NCBI RefSeq assembly: GCF_002127325.2
Contig: NC_035435.2
Location: 131,293,278 to 131,357,277 of the forward strand
DNA from: Helianthus annuus
Taxonomy: Eukaryota > Streptophyta > Magnoliopsida > Asterales > Asteraceae
DNA: 64,000 nucleotides
Reading direction: 5' to 3'
Shown: in pieces, positions 12,201 to 21,753 of the stretch
Numbering within the stretch: position 1 is the stretch's first letter
How the letters are laid out: each line of letters starts with the position of its first letter
Program-made: the position numbers and the translations under genes
The notes under the pieces: model-generated
What the model was told of the DNA's origin: nothing
Database searches by the model: none
The model's input: the letters and a program-made list of their open reading frames with translations, nothing else

Positions 12201-14710
12201 CTACTTCCGACGTCGGGTTGATGCCTGCAAAATGTTTAGCACATAAATTAATAATCAATGCATAGACAAAAACAGGTAATTAAGTTATGTTTAAGGAATG
12301 GTTCATTTTTTTAGAACGGGTTCATGATCACTTCAAAATATATGGCAACTGTTTGGATACATAGTAAACACTCATCATAAGTTTTGATGGAATCTTAAGT
12401 TCAAAATCTGCAACTAGTTGAGCTTGGTTACACACATATATATGGGAATTAATCTAAAGAAATAGATACACATATTACCATAAGAGATGGTTTCTTGGTA
12501 GGAGCCTTTGTAAATCCCATGACATATGGTCCCTCAGGTATCACCCGAGAAAATATCACTGAAAGAACAGTTACTTGTACTTAGATTGATAATACACAAA
12601 AACAAGGTCAGGGAAGAATCAAATTTGAATTAATAAAAGAATACATGTATCCCCTCTTTGTAGTTTGTGTGAAAGCATATACTCTCTGAGGCCATCTAGT
12701 ACATACATCTTGTTGAGCCAAAAACGTAAGCGCGGAAACCATTCTTTAATATCTTTATCATCAAAAACATATAACTGGATCCCGTCATGATCAGAAACAT
12801 CGGGTAAATAGGCCTGAGGTGTTCGCATGCATTAAGATTATCAAATCCTTGCATCTAATATATGGTTAGGTAGATATTAAATAAACGCTAGCGCTCACCT
12901 CAGCATGTTTTTTAGGAATGACGATGCCGCCATCCTTGTTGTCTATATCGCCAGCAGTTAGAAGTTTCTCGAACATCGGAACAATTGCACTTTTTGGGCT
13001 ATGTTGTGGTTAAGAACAACATGTAGGCTAGAATAGTTAAAACATCAATGAAGCAAGATATAAATTGAAGGATACGTCCTACAGATTCGTAGTGTCTTTA
13101 TTCCATCAGCAACATCCATCACATTGCTGAAATTTCGTGCCTAAGAAGTTTGTAATCTATGAAGTTAGTATAATCAAAATACGAAAAACATGAAAGGCGA
13201 TCTTTTTAGTACAAACTTCCATCTTACCATGTAAGAAGTCATATTTGAGCATTCCATACATATCATCTGTTGCCCACCAGTACCCTCAAGCATACACCAC
13301 TCGCTAAATGAAACAAGACATGAACAATGGACTGGCTGCAAAGATTATGGAACACAACATATATATCCCATACAATAAGACGAAGAAATCATGTGTGCAT
13401 CCTTTAACATACATATTTTCTACATCAAAATTAACAACTTTACTCACCTTGCTACAATACTGGCACTGCTTCCAATCATGTTCTTGTTTGTGAAATGTTT
13501 CGCAGAATCGCCCAGACTCATAAATAGAACTGCAGGAATCCAAGATACAAACTGGATTAGAAAACCGTTCTAATAAATCAATATGGCTATGATATCACAA
13601 GATTATGCCCATCAATCCACACATCTAATTTTGCACAAAACTGAAATCTAGCTATGCAGGCAAACTCATATTCAGTTTGAGATCTCATATGTCTGATATA
13701 ATCATATACAAAATTGGGTGAATTGTATTAAAAGCCAGTGGTGGACTTATAATATAATGTGGGGTATCAGGGGCTACGGCTCAACACCATTTTCGTAGTG
13801 TAATTTTTTCGGTTTTATATAAAAGATACCCTTAAACAAATACGGGGATACCCCTAAAAATAGGATACTTTATTTTATTAAAATTCAAAATTTTATAAGC
13901 ACAAACCTTTTACAACACCAAACTTGTATAATAATTAAGCACAAATAAGTATAATATAATTGAAGTAAAGACGCTCAATTGATAAACATAGCCCAAGCTC
14001 CAAAACAAATTTCTTTTTTTTTGTTATTGTATGATTGCTAGATAAATTGTTTTTGGGATACCCCTAAATTAATAGGCTAGGTCCGCCACTGTTAAAAACC
14101 CTTGTTGTTCCATTGAGTTTCAACTTGAGCAAATGTATAATCACAAGTAAAAACAAGTTATAGAACTCCAGAACTATTAATCAACTACAACAAATAAGTT
14201 TCTACGAAGAATCATACAAATAGAACTTTATGAATCCAAGATACAAACTAGATTAGAAAATAGGTCTACCAAATCAACTCGTTAAGGTTTGCATATTTCA
14301 CAAGATTAATTATGCCCACCAACTCACCAATCTTATGCACAGAACTGAAAATTAGTGTAGATAATTACAAGCAACATGAATTGCTTGAAAAACTTAAAAA
14401 CATTTTAGTTTTATTGAGTATCAGCCTGGGCGAATGTATACATAAAATATCAACTCAAAAAAACTTAAAACTCCAGAACAACTACTGTAATTAACAACAT
14501 CAAATCGCAAAGTTTCTACAAAGAATCATACGACTAACTAACTTAGATGCAATCTGCATGGATTATTAGCGATAAATCCGAATGAACTTACTAGCAACGT
14601 TTGCAAAGTTGAGCAAACTTTCCGGTGCTTAGATCCCAGCCGTTTCTCAAGGGTTTGGAGGAAGATTTCTCACAATGAAGGCAAAACCTCTTGGCTGATG
14701 GAGACGCCAT
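12201..14710 (-). CDS. Short VAL/HSI2-like B3 domain transcription regulator, copy 1 (8 exons)
   Basis: Spliced minus-strand gene with ATG at 14710 and TAG at 12201. Predicted exons: 14710-14592, 13529-13448, 13335-13228, 13140-13076, 12998-12899, 12813-12645, 12558-12479, 12224-12201. All introns are GT-AG, phases agree, and the 747-nt frame encodes 248 residues without a stop. Residues 10-96 match the VAL N-terminal zinc module: C10/C13, C36/C39, FCETFH at 48-53, C62/C65, a VHCSC block at 69-73 (LHCGC in VAL proteins) and C93/C96. Residues about 132-235 form a B3 DNA-binding fold: FEKLLTAGDID, VIPKKHAE, RFW, MYVLDG, LQRGDT, FSRVIPEG and VMGFTKA. The tail ends ASTRRRK, possibly nuclear-targeting. 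Canonical VAL proteins are far longer, with EAR and CW zinc-finger parts that are absent here. In the family these proteins repress seed-maturation genes through RY elements. Whether this short form does so is unknown. Confidence 0.85.
13736..14091. mobile_element. hAT-type MITE in intron 1 of the B3 gene (copy 1)
   Basis: Termini CAGTGGTGGAC and GTCCGCCACTG form an inverted repeat with one mismatch. Flanks TTAAAAGC (13728-13735) and TTAAAAAC (14092-14099) are an 8-base target duplication with one mismatch, as expected for hAT elements. It is non-coding and 356 bases long. It is present at the same site in copy 2 (36483-36838), so insertion predates the block duplication. Confidence 0.8.
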
Positions 14711-14782
14711 TGGAGAAGCTTCAAGAAGATTCAACAAACCCTAGAAGGAGATACAGTGTATCTGGCTGTGGGGGTTTGAATG

Positions 14783-14795
14783 CTATTATATAGAG
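14783..14795 (-). promoter_or_regulatory. TATA box of the B3 gene, copy 1
   Basis: Minus-strand CTCTATATAATAG lies about 75-85 bases upstream of the ATG at 14710. The interval between contains a CTAGGGTTTG leader motif typical of plant 5' UTRs. It is identical in copy 2 (37530-37542). Confidence 0.6.
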
Positions 14796-14796
14796 A

Positions 14797-15479
14797 ATTT
14801 TTTTAAGGTACTTTATGACAGACCCGAATAACATAAGGCTGGTACCCGGGATAATTATCCAGCTCAGCGTATTCATCCATCGTTGATCTTGTGGAAACTT
14901 TTGTTGGGTTAGATATTGAAAACGTGGAAAAGCCATTACTCCGGTTACAGAAAGCTATATTGGAGATGAGAAATTTTAGCAAAAGTGGAAAAGCTAATTA
15001 AATATTTCTTAAATGAAAAAAATATGGTAAAAAATAATAATACATATATATGACTAGATTAAAAATCCAATGTATTACATGAGTTAAATAAATAAATTTG
15101 TTAAAATAATTAGTTTATGTGAAAATTTTGTATGTTAGATGTTATAGCCATTGATGAAAAAAAAATAACAAAGATTTAACAATTATAAATAATAATAATA
15201 AAAATTTATAAATTATAAAACTATATTTTAAAAACAAACATTATAGAAATTTTATGGTTGAGTAATTTGAATAAATTATTAAAGTAAAAAGATACTACTA
15301 TATATTTTATATATTTATAGTTTAATTTAACTAGTTGAAATTATTATCATTTAATAGCAGAGAGAAACCAGAAAATCACTTTTAAACTTTACTAGAATAT
15401 CACTTTTAAACTTTACTGTATATTATATCGTATCACATCACATCATAACACATCACATCACAGAGGAGGAGTTGGGTAT
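14797..15479. other. AT-rich upstream region of the B3 gene, no gene
   Basis: Apart from TCACATCACATCA-type short repeats at 15434-15462, nothing recognisable. Confidence 0.4.
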
Positions 15480-16278
15480 AAAGTGTGTTTTTCCTAGAAA
15501 GTTTAGGAAGCAATAAGAATGTGACACGTGGCATTGAGAGATTTTAACTAAAATAACACTTGTGTAATTTGACATTTTTTTTTATTTTTGGAATTTTATC
15601 TCTCATTAACTAACAATGCCTATAATTATGGAAACTGTTTCTCCAAGATTTTTTGTATTTCACAACCTTCTCCTTCTTCGTCTTCGTCATCATCAAACAC
15701 TTCTCCATCTCCACCATCTCCGAGTTCATCATCACCATTCAAATACTGTTCGTACCATCTCCGTTTTCTTGACGATGTGTTTTAACAGCAAGCAAATTAA
15801 CACAGTTGTGTTTTAGCAGCAAGCAGATTCATACAGTTGTGTTTTAGCATTCGGATTCATACAGTTTTGTTTTAACAGCAAGCAGATTCATACAGTTGTG
15901 TTTTAGCATTCAGATTCATACAGTTGTGTTTTAGCATTCAGATTCATACAGTTCTGTTTTAACAGCAAGCAGATTCATACAGTTGTGTTTTAACAACAAG
16001 CAAATTCATACAGCTGTGTTTTAACAGCAAGCGGATTCATACAGTTGTGTTTTAGCATTCAGATTCATACAGTTGTGTTTTAACAGCAAGCAGATTCATA
16101 CAGTTGTGTTTTAGCATTCAGATTCATACAATTGTGTTTTAACAGCAAGCAGATTCATACGCTGTGTTTTACCATCCATGCTGTTAATGCTGGAGGATTC
16201 CTTGACGCTGTGTTTTAACAGTAAGCAGATTAGCAAGCAGATTAATACGATGTTATTTCTTGATGTGTTTCTTCATGA

Positions 16279-16319
<41 letters not shown>

Positions 16320-16531
16320 TCGCATGAAATGTGGGGTGGTTATGGAATGACAATTATTTCCATATTTAAAACAAGCTAAATGACATATCTACCCCTGATT
16401 AATTAAATAATCCTATTTTCAAGAAACATATAATACCAAAATGCCACCAAGATGATCTTAAATTCTTAACCATTAAACACACCCGTTGGATGGCCAGAAC
16501 GCTTCCTAGACTTTCTAGGAAAACACACTTT
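15480..16531 (-). mobile_element. Palindrome-capped, minisatellite-cored element I (copy 1)
   Basis: The left end AAAGTGTGTTTTTCCTAG and right end CTAGGAAAACACACTTT are inverted. The inverted repeats extend to GGAAGC/GCTTCC and each contains its own hairpin (TTCCTAG...CTAGGAA). The subterminal sequence near the right end matches, inverted, the left end of element II at 17133 onward, so both are one family in opposite orientations. No transposase. The core is a minisatellite (15770-16260) and a (GA)n run at 16283-16316. Class is unclear: foldback, TIR or Helitron-like. Confidence 0.55.
15770..16260. repeat. Minisatellite, unit about 30 bases, core TGTGTTTTAACAGCAAGC
   Basis: About 16 units of CAGTTGTGTTTTAACAGC / AAGCAGATTCATA in two alternating variants (TTTTAACAGCAAGCAG and TTTTAGCATTCAG). 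It is conserved at 38518-39005. Confidence 0.9.
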
Positions 16532-16565
16532 CCGTATGATCCCCACTCTCACATCACATTACTTT

Positions 16566-16763
16566 ATATTATATTATATTATATTATATTATATTATATT
16601 ATATTATATTATATTATATTATATTATATTATATTATATTATATTATATTATATTATATTATATTATATTATATTATATTATATTATATTATATTATATT
16701 ATATTATATTATATTATATTATATTATATTATATTATATTATATTATATTATATTATATTATA
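16566..16763. repeat. (ATATT)n microsatellite, about 198 bases (copy 1)
   Basis: Uninterrupted pentanucleotide run. Copy 2 (39319-39578) is about 60 bases, or 12 units, longer. The long open frames of repeated YIIL over it are artefacts. Confidence 0.95.
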
Positions 16764-17132
16764 GTGGAATTTTCTCACGCTTCGCGATGAGCTTTGGTTA
16801 ATATCAGTTTGGTTTATTATGCAACAAGTATCATATTCAAATGCGGTAAAATAATCGATACATATTTTACATTGATTGAAAATCATTAATACAGATACTC
16901 ATATCGATAATGGTATTGTTTGGTGGTATGTTACCGGTCTGGTCTATACAACTTAAGATACCAGAAAATACTTAGTTGCAAATACAACTCTGTGTTCAAT
17001 GAAATATAGATTGCTACATCATAAAAACCATAAAACGCATACAATATGGTACCAATTTCGTTTTGTCTGTACATGTTTAGTATGTGACTATAAAAAATAT
17101 CAACTATATTTGACCTATAGAATGGGGATCCT
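16764..17132. other. AT-rich spacer, no gene
   Basis: Nothing recognised except an imperfect similarity of 17090-17120 (ATATCAACTATATTTGACC) to the flank at 41200-41235 and to the AT-rich repeats at 43140-43800. Confidence 0.35.
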
Positions 17133-17429
17133 GCGGAAAGTGTGTTTTTCATAAAAAGTGTAGGAAGCGATCTGGGCCATCAGATGAGTGTGTTTAATGG
17201 TTGAGATCATTTTTGTGGCAATTTGGTAATATACGTGTCTTTAAAATAGTCTAATTTAATTGATTGGGGATAAATATGTCATTTAAGTTGTTTTAAATAA
17301 GGAAATAACTACCAATCATAAAACCACCTCCAAAAATGTCGCAATTTTTTTTCTTTCTCTAATCCCTCACATTTGAAAACACCAAATCATACAAAAAACA
17401 AACGATAAATCAGATCTAGATGTGTTCAT

Positions 17430-18150
17430 AGTAATGTGTTTTAGCGATAAAACACAATGTGACGAACTAGTGACTGACTGCTAAAACACAACATCAAGGG
17501 TGCCAAAATCATATCAACTAGTAACAGATGAAACACATTGTGATGAAACAGTAACTGGGACCAATAACTGATAAAACACATTGTGATGAAACTAGTAACT
17601 AACAAAACATATTGTGATGAAATAGTAGATAAAATACAAAAGAACATGACATTTATGAATAATAATTGGTATAACACATTGTGATGAAACCAGTAATTGA
17701 TAAAACTCAACATCAACAATGCCAAAAATCATATCAACAAGTAATTGATAAAACACATTGTGATGAAACAGTAACTAAAACAAGTAACTGCTAAAACACA
17801 TTGTGATGAAACCAGTAACTGATAGAACACAACATCAAGAATGCCAGAATCACATCAACCAGTAAATAATAGAAAACATTGTGATGAAACAGTAACTGAT
17901 AAAACACCACGTGAAGAAATTGTTAATGATTTGAACTTCGTAATTTAAAACACATTGTGATGAAACCAGTAACTGATAAAACACAACATGAATTAGTAAA
18001 ACTGATAAAACACAACATGAATTAGTAACTGATAAAACACAACATCAAGAATGCCAAAAATCATATCAACCATTAACTGATAAAAGACATTGTGACGAAA
18101 CAGTAACTGCTAAAACACATTGTGATAAACCCAGTAACTGGTAAAACACA
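17430..18150. repeat. Minisatellite, core GATAAAACACATTGTGATGA
   Basis: About 20 degenerate units of 28-36 bases with AACAGTAACTG spacers, interspersed with AACATCAAGAATGCCA variants. Copy 2 (40255-40925) differs by whole-unit and partial-unit losses. The reverse complement shares TGTGTTTTA.CAG with the core of element I. Confidence 0.85.
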
Positions 18151-18360
18151 ACGTGAAGAAATTGTTAATGATTTGAACTTCGTAATTTAAAGTAATTGCC
18201 CTTTTGAAATCGTAATGAGTTGAAATTGTCAAAGAGATATACATTTCCATAAATATCTTGATAGTTAGTTTAGGATATATAATATTCCAAAATTAAATAA
18301 ATAATCAAATTACCATTATGCCCTTTTGAATAAAAAAACTAAAAGCCACATGTGAACTCC

Positions 18361-18365
18361 CTATT
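18361..18365. other. Duplication junction with 5-base microhomology (CTATT)
   Basis: Left of this point the sequence is that of 41131-41142 (GAACTCCCTATT). Right of it the sequence is a gypsy tail (CTATTTCAGG, as at 2262 and 24736). CTATT belongs to both sides. Confidence 0.8.
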
Positions 18366-21038
18366 TCAGGTTTTTGAAGCCAAACGTTCAAGGATCCTTG
18401 ATCCTTACCTTCTCTTAAGGTTTGTATTTTGGGTTATCCTGATTATAAGTGTTGAAGGATAGGATCCTAACTTGGATTCTCAGGTATGATCCTTAACTAT
18501 TTTGATTTTATTCATTATTTATTTGAATAACCCTTATACTTTGACAACTGAACTTGTGATTCTTAAACTATATTATTTTTCAGAACTTATCGATTATGAG
18601 ATATGTGATCCTTGATCATATCTTAAACTTTTTGGATATTTTTTAAATTTTTCAAGGCTTGATAAGTTTTAACAAAATGAACATTACAATAGTTGGAAAG
18701 TAAAATAATAACAAGGATAACATCACAGGATAAGTCAAAAGTTAAAGTTTTATTTATTAACAAAAGATTTAACCCTTTTTAAGGTTGTCAAAATTGCCAA
18801 CCCAAGTTTCTACCAGCAAAACGTGGCCCGTCCACATGGGTTGGCAAAGGGTGTCCATTGTTCATGCGGTTATAGCAAGTGCAGGAAATAAAAGTCGGCA
18901 GGATCACAATGGCTTCATCCCCCAAATAGAGGATCCCTCCACCATTTGTAATCCTACCTATTGTCCAAAGGATCCTTGATCCTTAAACCTAAGACTATTG
19001 TTCAGAGTACAGACCATCATTGTTTAAAACATCACAACCACAAAAAACCACTACCAAATTTAAAAAATTGGGCTCCGGCTATGTCTAGAAGTGTCCATCG
19101 TCGCCCAATCATGCAGCCTACACCTTCGCTGCCTCATCATCCCCTCCAGCTCCAGTATCCTTCGCCTGATCCTTGCCACTGCCACCAGCTTCAATTGCCA
19201 GAACCTCTTCAGCCTCCTCCTCATCATCCTCCAACTCAGCCAGCCTAGCCTTCCAGCCTTCCATGTCCCAGCTGCTCCTATCAAAGGCAGGATCCTGAGC
19301 TTCTTGAGCCATCTGTATCTTGGTCTTATACATGGCAATGGCGGCGGAGACTTTATCATCCTGTGTGATCTCGTGCTTCTCGTAATCAGCATTGATCAGA
19401 ACCTTGGCCGTCTCAGTTTTGGCATTTTGGAGGTCTTTTCGGAGGTCAGCAATTTTGAGATCCTTGAGCATCGCAACTTGTTGAAGGTCTGCATACTTTT
19501 TATCCAGCTCTTCAACGTTCCCCACGTAGTCTTCAATCTCAGCAAATTTCTACAAAGAAGAAAATGCAAAGATTAGAGTCTGGTGATCCTCAAGTGGATA
19601 GGATAACTAAACTAAGTCAGTGATCCTTACATCGTTAAAGTACTCGAGGAATTGATGACGGATCGGAGGTAAGCCTTGAAGGTTGTCAGCTTCAGAGCTC
19701 TTTCTTTTCTTGCCACCTCTTCCCTTTGAAGTGGTAGCCTTGGTGATTACGACGGAGGGGCTAGCAGCAGTCTTTTTCTTGGAGGATCTGACATTGTCAA
19801 GATCATTGACACTGAACTTGGAGGCAGACTTTGAGGATTTACCAGCACCTGCACATTCAAAACAGATAAGTATCCTTATCCTATTTCTATTTAACTGTTT
19901 ACTTAAATTTTTAACTATACAAAAAACAGGATACTTACTTGACATCGTGACAGAACCACAGGATACTTCTTGTGAGTCTTGGGTGTTTGTCTTGAATGAC
20001 CTTGTTGCAGGATCAAGCCATCTGAAAGCAGCAAGCCTTTCCTTGGTGTTAGGTGATGGTATAAGGTGCGAAACAGAGACAGTTGTACAACATAAAACAA
20101 AAGGGTGTTAGTGATCCTTATACAAATGCAAGATTATCTGGTGATCCTTCTCAGGATTCTCTATCCTACCATGGGTGGACCACTTCCTTGGTAGATCCTT
20201 TCCATTTGGGATAGAATCCCTTCTGACAAAGAAAAAACGCCGTTTCCAGTTTGTATCATTCTTGGTGGCTTTAAAAATGGGATGTTCTTCACCGGGTTTT
20301 CGCTTAAACAGATATCGGTGGGACCCAAATGTCGTGAGGTCATACATCTCTGCCAATTCTGACATTCCTAAATCAATCCCTTCTTGCTCAATGATCCTTT
20401 CAAGGGTATATAAGACCCTCCAGATCATTGGCATAGCTTGAATGTAGGAGATGCCGGTGAGGGAGAAGAAAGACTGGGTGAATTCAGGGAAAGGATACAA
20501 GTATCCTATTGTGAAAGGAGTGACCGGGAAAGCTACCCAAGTCTCAGAAATGTAATCGCTCAGAACAGTGGGATCGAATGGTTTGAAATAGGTGTTCACC
20601 GGAAAGCAGTGCCGAATTCTGTCAACTTGTGGATCAGTAAAGCAGCACCTCTCATTCGCCAAATCTTTGATGATCCCCTGGCTCTTGAGAGGACTGTCCT
20701 TCTTGTGATCCTTAGCAGGAGAGGATCTTAACATCATCTTGGTTATGAAGAAGATGAAGAAAGAGGGAGCAGAGAAAGAAAACGTAAAGGAGAGAGGAGT
20801 ACCTGATTGATCTTCGGATACGAATATAAAGGGAGTTTCTCTTGAATTTAAATGCGAATCGATCCCTATCTCTAACTCTTATTAATAATCACGATCTTGC
20901 AGGCTAGTCACTTCAGTGACGTCAGAATGGTAACGGCTAGTCCGATTACAACGGCTATATATCCGTTAGTTCGTTGCGGATAAGAACAAAATACAACTCG
21001 TTTATTTACATAATTACTCCTTATATTTTGGGGGCAAT
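18366..21038 (+). mobile_element. Gypsy element E1, internal 3' region, diverged relative of 2244-4908
   Basis: Same organisation as the other two copies (antisense gene, polypurine tract TTTTGGGGGCAA, LTR) but visibly diverged, so it is an independent insertion. It is truncated at the left by the duplication junction. Confidence 0.75.
19118..20737 (-). pseudogene. Antisense 'putative gypsy-type transposase' gene, copy B, best preserved
   Basis: Four-exon minus-strand gene lying antisense to the retrotransposon. Predicted exons: 20737-20170, 20082-19938, 19848-19631, 19549-19118. Exon 1 encodes about 189 residues starting MMLRSSPAKDHKKDS. It contains PVNTYFKPFDPTVLSDY, WVAFPVTPFTIGYLYPFP, SELAEMYDL and the conserved FFFVRRDSIPNGKDLPRKW, the hallmark of a plant domain named 'transposase (putative) gypsy type'. 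Exon 3 is basic (GRGGKKRKSS). Exon 4 is a charged coiled coil (VEELDKKYADLQQ...KARLAELEDDEEEAEEV). Exon 1 is open. The acceptor before exon 2 reads GTACAA where copies A and C have GTGCAG, so normal splicing is probably lost. Biochemical role is not known; no link to the element's replication can be read from the sequence. Confidence 0.65.
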
Positions 21039-21753
21039 TGTTAGGGGAGGATTTCTCAATGACCTGTAATCCTCAATTATTGTTGGGTTTGGTGATCCTC
21101 ACTTCTGTGTCAATTTGTGATCCTCAGAAGTGCTTCAGGATCAGGATCATGGATCATCCTAAGGATCCTTATACTAATGATTGTCAACTTTGAATATGGT
21201 ATTATTTTGCAGGAGTACCAGCTTGGACTTGGTCTTGGCGACGTTCCTGGAGAATATTCCATGTTTATTCCGCACGTGCTTGGCTAGAAGTGGACGTTAT
21301 GGAGTCGTGGAAGACTTGCATGATTTGCGGAATGTTAGTTAGTGTAGATATTTTCTATTTTTAAAGGGGTAGCGAGCTAATTAGAAAACACTTGGCTATT
21401 TTTGGCTACACACACACTCGTACAACTGCTCTCACTAGCTCTTAGCAATTCACTTAGCAATTTCACACGTTTTTACACAATACACTATAGTGATCCTTGT
21501 ACTTAGCTCGTTATCATCCAAAGTTGTAACACATTCATTGTTTAATTTGAGTTGGTGATCGGTAGTTTCCATCACCCGAGGTTTTTTATGCCGGAGATCA
21601 TTCATTGATCAAGGGCTTTTTCCTCGTATAAATCTTTGTGTCGCTTGTGCATTTCATTTCTGAGTGATCCTAATTGTTGTTCCTCAATTCAAGCATCACA
21701 CCTCACAATAGAAAGTTTGGTTGCATTGTCATTGATTGATTTTTAACCAAAAC
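21039..21753 (+). mobile_element. LTR of gypsy E1, 3' end truncated
   Basis: Starts TGTTAGGGGAGG after a polypurine tract like the full LTRs at 4909 and 27381, but stops at ACCAAAACA, about 100 bases short of their AACA terminus. It then runs directly into pol coding sequence of another gypsy copy. Confidence 0.75.

Larger units (their letters stand above)
17133..18365 (+). mobile_element. Palindrome-capped, minisatellite-cored element II (copy 1), right end missing
   Basis: Left terminus GCGGAAAGTGTGTTTTTC and subterminal GGAAGCGATCTGGGCCATC match element I inverted. The right terminus is lost at the duplication junction 18361-18365. Copy 2 keeps it (palindrome CCTAGACTTTTTAGG at about 41148-41162). 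The core is a minisatellite. Confidence 0.55.

Noticed and set aside
16490..16801. Long plus-strand open frames of repeated YIIL residues
   Set aside because: Translation of the (ATATT)n microsatellite; the same applies to 39245-39725.
17430..18150. CRISPR-like array
   Set aside because: Repeats and spacers are both degenerate, the period is irregular, no cas genes are present, and the context is a plant genome. It is a minisatellite.
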